Assembly: GCF_019218755.1 (NCBI RefSeq)
Contig: NZ_JAHUWZ010000002.1
Coordinates: 434,001-498,000, forward strand
From: Acidovorax sp. sif1233
GTDB taxonomy: Bacteria; Pseudomonadota; Gammaproteobacteria; Burkholderiales; Burkholderiaceae_C
Reading direction: 5' to 3'
Length of the DNA: 64,000 bases
A model generated the notes under the pieces. The model did not search any database and was not told where the DNA came from. It worked only from the letters and a program-made list of their open reading frames with translations. Position 1 is the first letter of the stretch; each line of letters begins with the position of its first letter. Of this stretch, positions 1-8,554 are shown piece by piece. The position numbers and the translations under genes were made by a program.

Positions 1-1
1 G

Positions 2-643
2 GTGCCCGCCGCCATGGGGCGGCGCCTGCTCAGCCCGATGGTGGCCGAATTTGCGCTGGCCCATCCGCAGGTCACGCTGGAGCTGGAGTACGCCGACCGG
101 CTGGTGGACATCGTGGGCGAGCGCTTCGACGCCGCGATCCGCATCGGCCAGCTGGCCGACAGCCGGCTGGTGGCCACGCGGCTGTGCAGCCACCGCCGCA
201 TCATGGCGGCGGCGCCGGGCTACTTGGCGAAGAACGGCACCCCGCAGGTGCCCGCGGACCTGGCGCAGCACAACTGCCTGGGCTTCACCGGCCTGCAGTC
301 CTACCCTGAATGGCAGCTCACGCAGGCGGGGGCGAGCCACAGCGTGGTGGTGCGCGGATCGCTGGTCAGCAACGACAATGAGGCACTGCTCGCGGCCGCC
401 ATCCTGGGCGTGGGCATCCTGGCGGGCGGCGACTGGCTGATCGACCCCGGCATCGCATCGGGCCAGCTGGTGCAGGTGCTGCCGCAGTGGCAGCTCAACA
501 CCGACGCGGGGATCTATCTGGTGCGGCCCTCGGCACGCTTCAGCACGGCGGCGATGGCGGCCTTTCGCGCCTGGGTGGTGGACTGGTTTGCCGCGCGGGC
601 GGACAACGGTCATGACCAGGCCACCGTGGATGTGCCCCCGTGA
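2..643 (+). CDS. LysR-type transcriptional regulator, C-terminal part
   Basis: The window opens inside this gene, so the N-terminal helix-turn-helix is missing. The roughly 213 visible residues form a periplasmic-binding-protein-like effector domain of the common LysR type: 'FDAAIRIG' near residue 42 and 'LVATRLCSHRR' near 55 are the usual beta-strand signatures, followed by an 'NDNEALLAAAILGVGILA' segment. LysR proteins are cytoplasmic regulators whose C-terminal domain binds a small-molecule coinducer. The gene lies 79 bp upstream of a DMT exporter on the same strand and could regulate it, but that is inference. The ligand is unknown. Confidence 0.85.
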   Translation: MPAAMGRRLLSPMVAEFALAHPQVTLELEYADRLVDIVGERFDAAIRIGQLADSRLVATRLCSHRRIMAAAPGYLAKNGTPQVPADLAQHNCLGFTGLQSYPEWQLTQAGASHSVVVRGSLVSNDNEALLAAAILGVGILAGGDWLIDPGIASGQLVQVLPQWQLNTDAGIYLVRPSARFSTAAMAAFRAWVVDWFAARADNGHDQATVDVPP

Positions 644-722
644 GCTTGGCGTCCTTGTGTTGTCAACTTCGTCTTGTTTCGGCTGTGATGCCGGTCCGCG
701 CTTCTTCCTCTATTGACATTCC

Positions 723-1637
723 ATGACCCAGGCAACGCCCCAGCCCCAGCAGCACCCCACCGCCACGCCGGGCACGCTCGACGCGCTCATTCCCCTGCTC
801 TTCGTCGCGCTGTGGAGCACCGGCTTCATCGGCGCCAAGCTGGGGCTGCCGTATGTGGAGCCGCTCACCTTTTTGGCCATTCGTTTCGCGATCGTCGCCG
901 TGCTGATGCTGGCGGTGGTGACGCTGGTGCGTGCTCCGTGGCCGCCATCGGGCAGGGCCTGGCTGCACATCGGCGTGTCGGGCCTCTTGATGCACGGGGT
1001 GTACCTGGGCGGGGTGTTCATCGCCATCGGCCACGGGCTGCCGTCGGGCATCACGGCGCTGGTGGTGGGGCTGCAGCCGCTCTTGACCGCGCTGGTGGCG
1101 GGCGCCCTGCTGGGCGAGAAGGTGCGGCCCGCGCAGTGGGCGGGCCTGGCGCTGGGGTTTACCGGCGTGGCGCTGGTGGTGGCCGGCAAGGTGGCCACCG
1201 TGCCGGGCGGTGCGCTGGTGGGCATGCTGCTGCCGGCCGTGGTGGCGCTGCTGGGCATCACGGCCGGCACGCTGTACCAAAAGCGCTTTTGCCCCGCGTT
1301 CGACCTGCGCACCGGCTCGGTTATCCAGTACCTGCCGTGCGTGGTGGCCATGGCAGTGCTGGCGTACGCGACGGAAACCATGGCCGTGCAGTGGAGCGGC
1401 GAGTTCCTGTTCGCGCTGGGCTGGCTGGTGCTGGTGCTGTCCCTGGGCGCCGTCAGTTTGCTGAACCTGCTGATCCGCCGTGGTGGCGCGGTGAACGTGG
1501 CCAGCCTGTTCTACCTGACCCCGCCCACCACCGCGCTGATCGCCTGGGCCGTGTTTGGCGAGACGCTCGGCGGCTGGGCGCTGGCGGGCATGGCGCTGGC
1601 GGTTCTGGGTGTCTGGCTGGCCCGGCAGACCCGGTAG
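723..1637 (+). CDS. DMT superfamily (EamA) inner-membrane transporter
   Basis: A 304-residue hydrophobic protein with about ten predicted membrane segments in two homologous halves, the EamA arrangement. The first half carries 'LLFVALWSTGFIGAKLGLPY' (about residues 24-43) and the second ends in 'FGETLGGWALAGMALAVLGV', both typical of RhaT/EamA exporters of metabolites or amino acids. ATG at 723 follows a weakly purine-rich leader. It is preceded by a LysR gene, a common pairing for exporters, and is convergent with the aminotransferase 20 bp downstream. The substrate cannot be read from sequence. Confidence 0.9.
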   Translation: MTQATPQPQQHPTATPGTLDALIPLLFVALWSTGFIGAKLGLPYVEPLTFLAIRFAIVAVLMLAVVTLVRAPWPPSGRAWLHIGVSGLLMHGVYLGGVFIAIGHGLPSGITALVVGLQPLLTALVAGALLGEKVRPAQWAGLALGFTGVALVVAGKVATVPGGALVGMLLPAVVALLGITAGTLYQKRFCPAFDLRTGSVIQYLPCVVAMAVLAYATETMAVQWSGEFLFALGWLVLVLSLGAVSLLNLLIRRGGAVNVASLFYLTPPTTALIAWAVFGETLGGWALAGMALAVLGVWLARQTR

Positions 1638-1657
1638 GGCCGGGGGCCGTTGCCTGG

Positions 1658-2830
1658 TCAGAGCTTGCGCAGCCGCTCCAGTGCGGCGCGCAGCGTGTCG
1701 TCCTTCTTGGCAAAACAGAAACGCACCACGCGCTGGTCAAATCCGTCGCCGTAGAACGCCGACAGCGGAATCGCCGCCACGCCCACCTCGCGGGTGAGCC
1801 ACTGGCAGAAGTCCGATTCGTTCAGGTCGCTCACGGCCGAGATGTCCACGCACTGAAAGTAGCTGCCGGTGCTCGGCAGCAGCTTCAGGCGCGAGCCCTC
1901 CAGGCCCTGGCGGAACAGGTCGCGCTTGGCCTGATAGAACGCGGGCAGCTGCAGGTAGGGCGCCGGGTCCTGCAGGTAGGCGGCCAGGCCGTGCTGCATG
2001 GGCGTGTTCACGGTGAACACGTTGAACTGGTGCACCTTGCGGAACTCGGCCGTCAGCGCTGCGGGGGCGGCCACGGTGCCGACCTTCCAGCCGGTGACGT
2101 GAAAGGTCTTGCCAAAGCTCGACACGATGAAGGCGCGTGCCGCCAGGCCGGGAAAGCGTGCGGCGCTTTCATGCTCGGCGCCGTCGAACACCATGTGCTC
2201 GTACACCTCGTCGCTGATGAGCAGGATGTCGGTGGGCGCGAGCAGGTCTTCCAGCTGGCGCATCTCCTGGGCCGTCCAGATGGTGGCGCTGGGGTTGTGC
2301 GGGCTGTTGATGAGGATGGCGCGCGTGCGCGGCGTGATGGCCGCACCGATCTTGCCGAAGTCGGGGCGGAAGGTGCCCGGCGTGAGCGGCACGCGCACCG
2401 CCTTGCCGCCCGCCAGTTCGATGTTGGGCACGTAGCTGTCGTAGCAGGGGTCGAGCACGATGACTTCATCGCCCGGGTGCACGATGGCCAGGATGGCGGT
2501 GATGATGGCCTGCGTGGCGCCGGCCGTGATGGTGATCTCGGTGCCCGGGCTGTACCGGCGGCCGTGCAGCGCCGCGATCTTGCTGGCGACCGCCTCGCGC
2601 AGGGCCGGGATGCCGGGCATGGGCGGGTACTGGTTGTGGCCGGCCTGCATGGCCCGCGTCACGGCGTCCACCAGCTCCGGGGCGCATTCGAAGTCGGGAA
2701 ACCCCTGGCCCAGGTTGACCGCGCCGTGCTCGGCCGCCAGGGCCGACATCACGGTGAAGATGGTGGTACCCACCTGGGGCAGCTTGCTGGGGAAGGCGGG
2801 TGTGCGGGCGGTGTCGGTGGTCTCAGTCAT
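1658..2830 (-). CDS. PLP-dependent aminotransferase (methionine/kynurenine aminotransferase type)
   Basis: A fold-type I, class I/II aminotransferase of 390 residues that transfers an amino group from an amino acid to a 2-oxo acid in the cytoplasm. Visible signatures are 'NLGQGFPDF' near the N-terminus, 'INSPHNPSATIW' (substrate-binding Asn) and 'VSSFGKTFHVTGWKVG', where the Lys of SFGKTF is the PLP Schiff-base residue. The 'LGQGFPDF' start and overall length match the YbdL/methionine aminotransferase subgroup. ATG at 2830 was chosen over an upstream in-frame ATG at 2863 because homology starts there. It follows cysB on the same strand with a gap of about 70 bp, which fits a link to sulfur amino acids. 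Confidence 0.88.
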   Translation of the reverse strand: MTETTDTARTPAFPSKLPQVGTTIFTVMSALAAEHGAVNLGQGFPDFECAPELVDAVTRAMQAGHNQYPPMPGIPALREAVASKIAALHGRRYSPGTEITITAGATQAIITAILAIVHPGDEVIVLDPCYDSYVPNIELAGGKAVRVPLTPGTFRPDFGKIGAAITPRTRAILINSPHNPSATIWTAQEMRQLEDLLAPTDILLISDEVYEHMVFDGAEHESAARFPGLAARAFIVSSFGKTFHVTGWKVGTVAAPAALTAEFRKVHQFNVFTVNTPMQHGLAAYLQDPAPYLQLPAFYQAKRDLFRQGLEGSRLKLLPSTGSYFQCVDISAVSDLNESDFCQWLTREVGVAAIPLSAFYGDGFDQRVVRFCFAKKDDTLRAALERLRKL

Positions 2831-2900
2831 GGCGCTGTGGCGGAAGGTCAGGCTGGGAAGCAATGGGGCGGTGGAATGGGCAATCGGGCGGGTGCCGGTG

Positions 2901-3842
2901 TCAGAGTTCGTAGTCGTTGACGTGGCCGGTCATCGCGCGGGCGATGAGCTCGCGGCTCAGCCGGTCGCTGAGCAGTTCGGCGAACTTGTAGACGAAGTTG
3001 CGCAGGTACGCACCCCGCTTGAAGGCCACCCGCGCCACGCTCTGGCCGAACAGGTGCCCCACGGGACGCACGGCAAGGTCACCCACGGGGTCGTCGCGCA
3101 TGGCCATTTCGGCCACGATGCCGATGCCCAGGCCCAGGCGCACGTAGGTCTTGATCACGTCGGAATCGATGGCCTCGAGCACGATGCGCGGCTGCAGCTT
3201 GCGTGCGGCAAAGGCATGGTCGATCTTGCCGCGGCCGGTGAAGGAGGGGTGGTAGGTGATCAGCGCCTCGTGGGCCAGGTCGTCCAGCCCGATGCGCTCC
3301 TTCTGCGCCAGCGGGTGGGCGTTGGGCACCACCAGCACGTGCTGCCATTCATAGCAGGGCAGGGTGACGAGTTCGGGGTAGTCGGCCAGGGATTCGGTGG
3401 CCATGCCGATCTCGGCCACTTCATCGATCACCATGCGCGCCACTTCGTGCGGTGTGGCCTGGTGCAGGCTGATGTTGACCTTGGGATAGGCCTCGCGCAG
3501 GCGCGCCACGGGCACGGGCAGCACGTAGCGGGCCTGGGTGTGGGTGGTGGCGATGCTGAGGGTGCCGCTGTCCTGGGCGCTGAACTGCTCGCCGATGCGC
3601 TTGAGGTTGCCCACCTCCCGCATGATGACCTCGATGCTCTTGAGCACGTGCTGGCCGGGTTCGGTGATGCGCTTGAGGCGCTTGCCATGGCGCGCGAAGA
3701 TGTCCACTCCCAGTTCTTCTTCGAGCTCGATGATGGCCTTGGACACGCCCGGCTGGGAGGTGTGCAGGGCCTTGGCCGCTTCGGTCAGGTTGAGATTGCG
3801 GCGCGCAGCCTCTTGAACGAAGCGGAATTGGTGCAGATTCAT
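2901..3842 (-). CDS. cysB: CysB-like LysR-type regulator of sulfur assimilation
   Basis: A 313-residue LysR regulator close to CysB. The N-terminus 'MNLHQFRFVQEAARRNLNLT' with 'LHTSQPGVSKAI' is the typical CysB/Cbl winged helix, followed by 'IFARHGKRLKRITEPG'. The effector domain contains 'ATTHTQARYVLP', the loop that in CysB binds sulfate or N-acetylserine. Family knowledge: CysB activates cysteine biosynthesis and sulfate uptake under sulfur limitation. A CbiX-like gene lies 43 bp upstream on the same strand; sirohaem chelatases serve sulfite reductase, so the grouping makes sense. The cys structural genes are not in this window. Confidence 0.92.
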   Translation of the reverse strand: MNLHQFRFVQEAARRNLNLTEAAKALHTSQPGVSKAIIELEEELGVDIFARHGKRLKRITEPGQHVLKSIEVIMREVGNLKRIGEQFSAQDSGTLSIATTHTQARYVLPVPVARLREAYPKVNISLHQATPHEVARMVIDEVAEIGMATESLADYPELVTLPCYEWQHVLVVPNAHPLAQKERIGLDDLAHEALITYHPSFTGRGKIDHAFAARKLQPRIVLEAIDSDVIKTYVRLGLGIGIVAEMAMRDDPVGDLAVRPVGHLFGQSVARVAFKRGAYLRNFVYKFAELLSDRLSRELIARAMTGHVNDYEL

Positions 3843-3885
3843 ATCTGATATCGCCTAAAGAGTTGCATCATTATGCTGCAGCTAT

Positions 3886-4269
3886 CTAAGGGATTTCAGC
3901 GGAAGGCACCTCACAGGCAATTTCTGCCATCAAAGCCGTCATGCGCGGGTCTTCGCCAATGGCGGGCTGCACATGGAACCGCACGGCGGGATGGGCCGCT
4001 CGCAACTCCTCCACCAGCAGCGGCAGGTCGTTCCGCGCATGCTTGCCCGTGCCAAGGAACATGGGCACGACCGTGACATGGGCCGCTCCCTGCGCGACGA
4101 GCTGGTCTGTGGCCTGTGCCAGCGTGGGGGTGCACAGCTCCAGGTACGCGCAGGCCACAGGGCGGCCCGGGTGCTGCCCACCGATGCGGGCGGCCACGGC
4201 TTCCATGGGGGCGCGCCACAGGGGGTCGCGCGAGCCGTGGGAGAACAGGACGATGGCGCGGTGGTTCAT
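3886..4269 (-). CDS. CbiX/SirB-like chelatase-family protein
   Basis: A 127-residue protein of the CbiX family. 'IVLFSHGSRDPLW' near the N-terminus carries the His that binds metal, and 'VVPMFLGTGKHARNDLP' supplies the second His-containing loop. At this length it is the single-domain form that works as a homodimer inserting Co2+ or Fe2+ into sirohydrochlorin. In this setting (directly upstream of cysB) a role in sirohaem synthesis for sulfite reduction is plausible, but cobalamin synthesis is possible. It lies 33 bp downstream of lptG on the same strand and may be cotranscribed. Confidence 0.82.
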   Translation of the reverse strand: MNHRAIVLFSHGSRDPLWRAPMEAVAARIGGQHPGRPVACAYLELCTPTLAQATDQLVAQGAAHVTVVPMFLGTGKHARNDLPLLVEELRAAHPAVRFHVQPAIGEDPRMTALMAEIACEVPSAEIP

Positions 4270-4302
4270 GGGTTGCAGATCGGGGCAGGGTGACAGCCGG
4301 GG

Positions 4303-5409
4303 CTAGCGCCGGAGCACCAGCCATCCAAAGGCCGCGAGCGAAAGCACGGAGTAGATCAGCCCGGGCGCGGCCGCCGTGAGCCACGGCGACCAGTTCTGCA
4401 GGTTGCCCGCATAGCCAAACACGTTGTTCAGCAGGAAGAAGCTGATGCCGGCCATGACGCCGCCAAACACATAGCCCGCGATGCCGCCCGAGCGGAAGTG
4501 CAGGTAGGCAAAAGGCAGGGCCAGCACCACCATCACCAGGCAGCTGAGGGGATAGAACACCTTGCGCCAGAACTCGATCTCGTAGCGCTGGGCGGACTGG
4601 CCGTTGGCGTCGAGGTGGCGGATGTACTGGAACAGGTCGATGGTGGCCATGCGGTCGGGTTTGAGCAGCGAGGCGGCCACCATGTCGGCGCTGATGCGGG
4701 TGGGCCATTGCAGGGTGGGGGCATCCAGGTGCTCCACGCGCGCTTCGTCGCCGCCGCGCTGCTCGAAGCGGCTGCGCTGCACCTTCTCCAGATTCCACGC
4801 GCCGTCCGGCCCAAACTGTCCCGCCGCCGCCCGTGTCTGCGATGCCAGCCGGCCCTTGGCATCGAACTCGAAGATGCGCACGTCCAGCATGCCGCCGTTG
4901 GTCGTGAGCGCGCGCACGTTCACCGCATAGGAGTGGTCGTCCTGGCGCTCCTTGAGCCAGGCGCCGGTGGCGCCCGTGGTCAGGCGCCCGAGGTACCGCA
5001 CCTTGACCAGCTGGGCGGCGCGGTCGGTCAGCGGCGCAATGTAGTCGCCCACGGCGAAGGTCAGAAGCACGAAGAAGCCGCCCAGCGCCACCAGCGTGCG
5101 CAAGGCACGCCAGGGGCCCATGCCGCTCGTGCGCATGATGGTGAACTCGGAGCTTTGGGCGAGCCGCGCCATCACGAAGATGGTGCCGATGAGCACCGTG
5201 ATGGGCAGCAGCTCGTATAGGTGGCTGGGAATGCTCAGCACCACGAACAGGAACGCGTGCGAGAGCTGGTAACCCTCGGCGCCGGTGCGGCCCACCCAGC
5301 GCAGTTCGTCCACCAGGTCAAAGAAGAAGAACAGCGCCAGAAACCCGGCGGTGACGAAAGCGACCGCGAACAGGGCTTCGCGGTGGATCAGGCGGCGGAT
5401 GGTTTTCAT
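4303..5409 (-). CDS. lptG: LPS export ABC transporter permease LptG
   Basis: An inner-membrane permease of the LptB2FG complex that extracts lipopolysaccharide from the inner membrane and passes it to LptC and the periplasmic bridge. The 368-residue protein has an N-terminal helix 'LIHREALFAVAFVTAGFLAL', a large periplasmic beta-jellyroll domain (about residues 125-270) and C-terminal helices. ATG at 5409 overlaps the lptF stop (ATGA), so translation is coupled; an in-frame start at 5439 would overlap lptF needlessly. The order lptF-lptG is conserved in proteobacteria. Confidence 0.95.
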   Translation of the reverse strand: MKTIRRLIHREALFAVAFVTAGFLALFFFFDLVDELRWVGRTGAEGYQLSHAFLFVVLSIPSHLYELLPITVLIGTIFVMARLAQSSEFTIMRTSGMGPWRALRTLVALGGFFVLLTFAVGDYIAPLTDRAAQLVKVRYLGRLTTGATGAWLKERQDDHSYAVNVRALTTNGGMLDVRIFEFDAKGRLASQTRAAAGQFGPDGAWNLEKVQRSRFEQRGGDEARVEHLDAPTLQWPTRISADMVAASLLKPDRMATIDLFQYIRHLDANGQSAQRYEIEFWRKVFYPLSCLVMVVLALPFAYLHFRSGGIAGYVFGGVMAGISFFLLNNVFGYAGNLQNWSPWLTAAAPGLIYSVLSLAAFGWLVLRR

Positions 5410-6509
5410 GCGGGGCTCCCTGGCGGCGTGGGCTGCCAAAGCCGCCGCAGCGTCCAGTGGTTGTGGCGCGCGGCCAGTACCAGCAGCGACATGAGCAGCA
5501 TGCCGCCGTGCAGCAGCACCATGAAGCTCACCAGGCCGAGCCGGCCTGCGCCCACCCAGCTTTGCCCCAGCGTCATGAGGTTGTAGTACACGATGAAGGC
5601 AAAGAGCGCGAACACCAGGCTGGTGCTGCGCGCGGCGCGCGGGTTGACGCTGGCCACGGCCAGCCCCAGTACCACGAAGTTGAGCGCCGCCAGCGCCAGC
5701 CCCAGGCGCCAGCCCAGCTCGGCCCTGTAGGCGGGCAGGGGCTGCATGAGCAGCTCGTGCGTGGCGCGGGTCTTGACGGAGAGCTCTTCGGCCGAGCCCG
5801 CGGGCGCGGAGCCAATGCGGGTGCCGTATTCGACGAACTCGCTGATTTTCACGCCGGGTTTGTCGCGTGAGGTCTCCAGCCGCTGGCCCTCGCTCAGCAC
5901 GGCCATGCGCTCGCCGCCCCGTGTCTCCAGCCGGGCGCTGCGCGCGGAGGTGACGGATTCGCGGGCACCGTCGGTGGCGGCGATGAAGATGTTGTTGCCT
6001 GCCTGGGTGTCCGGGCTGTCCTTGTCGATGAAGAACACCCGGCTGCCATTGGAGGATTCCTGGAACTCGCCGGGTGCGATGCGGTCGATGTCGCTGCGCT
6101 GTTCATAGCGCGTCTTGAGTTCCTGGATCTGGGAATTGGCCCAGGGCCAGACCAGCAGCGACAGCACGGCGATGATGACCATCACCGGCCAGGCAAAACG
6201 CAGCAAGGGCCGCAGCAGGCTGACCAGTCCGCGGCCGCTGGCGAACCAGATGACCATTTCACTGTCTCGGTACATGCGCGACAGCGTCCCGACCACGGCG
6301 ATGAAGAGGCTCAGGCTCAGGATGGTGGGCAACTGGCCCAGCACCGTGAACCCCATGACCAGCATGACATCGGAAGGGCTCACGCTGCCCCGCGATGCCT
6401 GGCCCAGCGTGCGGATGAGCATCATGGTCATGACCACGGTCACCAGCACCACGAGGGTCGCGCCGAAGCTGCGCGCCAGCTCCTTGCGGATGGATGAATC
6501 GAATAACAT
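5406..6509 (-). CDS. lptF: LPS export ABC transporter permease LptF
   Basis: The partner permease of LptG (367 residues). 'MLFDSSIRKELARSFGATLV' starts the first helix; the periplasmic jellyroll spans about residues 130-260, and three helices follow. LptF and LptG together with LptB drive LPS transport. The gene overlaps lptG by 4 nt and is divergent from pepA, the arrangement seen in many proteobacteria. The roughly 75-bp spacer to pepA contains a striking near-perfect inverted repeat (6517-6564). Confidence 0.95.
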   Translation of the reverse strand: MLFDSSIRKELARSFGATLVVLVTVVMTMMLIRTLGQASRGSVSPSDVMLVMGFTVLGQLPTILSLSLFIAVVGTLSRMYRDSEMVIWFASGRGLVSLLRPLLRFAWPVMVIIAVLSLLVWPWANSQIQELKTRYEQRSDIDRIAPGEFQESSNGSRVFFIDKDSPDTQAGNNIFIAATDGARESVTSARSARLETRGGERMAVLSEGQRLETSRDKPGVKISEFVEYGTRIGSAPAGSAEELSVKTRATHELLMQPLPAYRAELGWRLGLALAALNFVVLGLAVASVNPRAARSTSLVFALFAFIVYYNLMTLGQSWVGAGRLGLVSFMVLLHGGMLLMSLLVLAARHNHWTLRRLWQPTPPGSPA

Positions 6510-6516
6510 TGGCTAG

Positions 6517-6564
6517 GAGCGCGCTATGCACTTTTGCGTGCATGTCAAAGTGCATAGCACGCTC
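6517..6564. repeat. 18-bp inverted repeat between lptF and pepA
   Basis: Left arm 6517-6534 and right arm 6547-6564 are complementary at 17 of 18 positions around a 12-nt loop (6535-6546). The repeat occupies most of the divergent promoter region, beginning 8 bp from the lptF start codon and ending 19 bp before the pepA ATG. As RNA it would form a strong hairpin in the pepA leader just before its Shine-Dalgarno; as DNA it could be an operator for a dimeric regulator. Confidence 0.85.
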
Positions 6565-6582
6565 AAAAGGAAAACACCGATT

Positions 6583-8112
6583 ATGAACTTTGATCTCAAG
6601 ACCCTTGACCTTGCTGCGGCAGCTTCGGAAAAATGCGACCTGCTGGTCGTCCTGCTTCCCGAGGGCTTCAAGCCCGGCAAGGATGCGCTGTCTGCCCTGG
6701 CGGCGCTGGCGCTCAAGAACGGAGATCTGTCCACCAAGGCAGGCAAGCACCTGCAGCTGTACCAGGTGCCTGCCGTTGCGGCCCGCCGGGTGGTGCTGGT
6801 CGGGCAGGGCGACGGCGCGGCCCGCGCCACGCGCCAGGCCCTGCAGGCGTTGGGATCGGCCATCAAGGCGCCGCAGACCAAGCGGGTGGCGCTCTGTTTT
6901 GCGGGTGCTGCGCAGCCAGCTGCCGTCAGTGCCGCCGTGCAGGCCGTGGCCGAAGCGAGCTACGTCTATACGACCACCAAGACAAAGGTGGAGGCGCGCA
7001 GCCTGAACCGCTGCGTGGTGGGTGTGCACAGCGTCCCCGAGGTGCGCGAGGATTTCGATGCCGGCGTGGCACTGGTCGCCGGGGTCGAGTTCGCGCGGGA
7101 ATGGGGCAACCGCCCCGCCAACCACGCCACGCCCAGCCTGCTCGCCGATGCGGCCAAGACACTGGCCAAGCTGCCCCGCATCCAGTGCAAGGTCCATGGC
7201 CCGGCCGAGGTGGCCCGCCTGGGAATGGGCGCCTTCCTCGCCGTGGCGAGGGGGTCCGAGGAGCCTTTGCGGTTCATCGAGCTGCGCTACAGCGGCGCGG
7301 CCAAGGACCAGGTGCCTGTCGTGCTGGTGGGCAAGGGCATCACGTTCGACACGGGGGGCATCTCGATCAAGCCCGCGCCGGAGATGGACGAGATGAAGTT
7401 CGACATGTGCGGCGCCGCCAGCGTGCTGGGAACGTTCCGCGCGCTGGGCGAGCTGCAACCCGCCATCAACGTGGTGGGGCTGATCCCCGCCTGCGAGAAC
7501 ATGCCCGACGGCCGTGCTGTCAAGCCCGGCGACGTGGTCACGAGCATGAGCGGCCAGACCATTGAGATCCTCAACACCGACGCCGAAGGCCGGCTGGTGC
7601 TCTGTGATGCGCTCACTTATGCGTCCCGCTTCAAGCCCGCCGCCGTGGTGGACATCGCCACGTTGACCGGCGCGTGCGTGATTGCGCTGGGTGGCGTGCG
7701 CAGCGGGCTGTTTGCCAACAACGATCCCCTCGCAGCCGCGCTGCAGGAGGCCGGGGAGGCCGCGCAGGACCCCTGCTGGCGCATGCCGCTGGACGACGAT
7801 TACGCGGATGGCCTCAAAAGCAATTTCGCGGACATGGGGAACGTGGCGGGCCGCGCGGGCGGTTCCATCACCGCGGCCAAGTTCCTGCAGAAATATGTGG
7901 GCGACCTGCCCTGGGCCCATCTGGATATCGCGGGGACGGCCTGGAAGGGTGGGGCCGCCAAGGGGGCCACGGGGCGGCCGGTCGGGCTGCTGGTGCATTA
8001 CCTTCTGGGGCAGGCGGCCAACACCAAGCCCGCCTCCAAGGCCTCTTCGGCCGCGCGCGCGGCCTCCCCCAGGCCGGCGACGGTGAAGGCGCCGCGCGCC
8101 AAGCTCGGCTGA
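6583..8112 (+). CDS. pepA: Leucyl aminopeptidase PepA (M17 family)
   Basis: A cytoplasmic two-metal aminopeptidase removing N-terminal residues from peptides. The M17 signature 'NTDAEGRLVLCDAL' is present, with metal ligands in 'VGKGITFDTGGISIKP' and the active-site Lys/Arg in the same blocks. ATG at 6583 (509 residues), after AAAAGGA, is preferred to 6526, which lies inside the inverted repeat. The C-terminus carries an extra basic Ala/Lys/Pro-rich tail of about 35 residues beyond the usual end. In E. coli PepA also binds DNA (carAB, cer sites) and represses itself; the tail and upstream palindrome make this worth noting, though it is not shown. It is followed directly by holC. Confidence 0.95.
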   Translation: MNFDLKTLDLAAAASEKCDLLVVLLPEGFKPGKDALSALAALALKNGDLSTKAGKHLQLYQVPAVAARRVVLVGQGDGAARATRQALQALGSAIKAPQTKRVALCFAGAAQPAAVSAAVQAVAEASYVYTTTKTKVEARSLNRCVVGVHSVPEVREDFDAGVALVAGVEFAREWGNRPANHATPSLLADAAKTLAKLPRIQCKVHGPAEVARLGMGAFLAVARGSEEPLRFIELRYSGAAKDQVPVVLVGKGITFDTGGISIKPAPEMDEMKFDMCGAASVLGTFRALGELQPAINVVGLIPACENMPDGRAVKPGDVVTSMSGQTIEILNTDAEGRLVLCDALTYASRFKPAAVVDIATLTGACVIALGGVRSGLFANNDPLAAALQEAGEAAQDPCWRMPLDDDYADGLKSNFADMGNVAGRAGGSITAAKFLQKYVGDLPWAHLDIAGTAWKGGAAKGATGRPVGLLVHYLLGQAANTKPASKASSAARAASPRPATVKAPRAKLG

Positions 8113-8119
8113 TCTCGCC

Positions 8120-8554
8120 ATGACCGAGGTCGCGTTTCACTTCAATGCGCCGGACAAGCTGGCCTATGCATGCCGCTTTGCGCGCAAGGTGCAGCGCAGC
8201 GGTGCACGGCTGGTGATTGCAGCACCGGCCGAGACGCTGGCGGTGCTGGACCGCATGCTCTGGGTGCTGGCGCCGCAGGATTTTGTGGCCCATTGCCTGG
8301 GCGGTGCCGACGAAGAACTGGTCCATGCATCGCCCGTGCTGCTGACGGCCGACGCGCGTTCCGCCGCGCACCACGAGGTGCTGTTGAACCTGCACGCCGA
8401 AGTGCCGGAAGGGTTTGGCCGGTTTGATCGCCTGGTCGAGGTGGTGAGCGCGCAGGATGAGGCCGATCGCGGCGAGGCGAGGTCGCGCTGGCGCCACTAT
8501 GCCTCGCGCGGGTATGAGATCACCCGCCACGACCTGGTGCTGAAAGCCGGCTGA
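8120..8554 (+). CDS. holC: DNA polymerase III chi subunit (HolC)
   Basis: A 144-residue accessory subunit of the polymerase III clamp loader; chi links SSB-coated DNA to the psi subunit. The start 'MTEVAFHFNAPDKLAYACRF' and the central 'LDRMLWVLAPQDFVAHCLGG' are the usual family features. It follows pepA by 7 bp, the conserved pepA-holC order of proteobacteria, and its TGA overlaps the ATG of the next gene. Confidence 0.93.
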   Translation: MTEVAFHFNAPDKLAYACRFARKVQRSGARLVIAAPAETLAVLDRMLWVLAPQDFVAHCLGGADEELVHASPVLLTADARSAAHHEVLLNLHAEVPEGFGRFDRLVEVVSAQDEADRGEARSRWRHYASRGYEITRHDLVLKAG

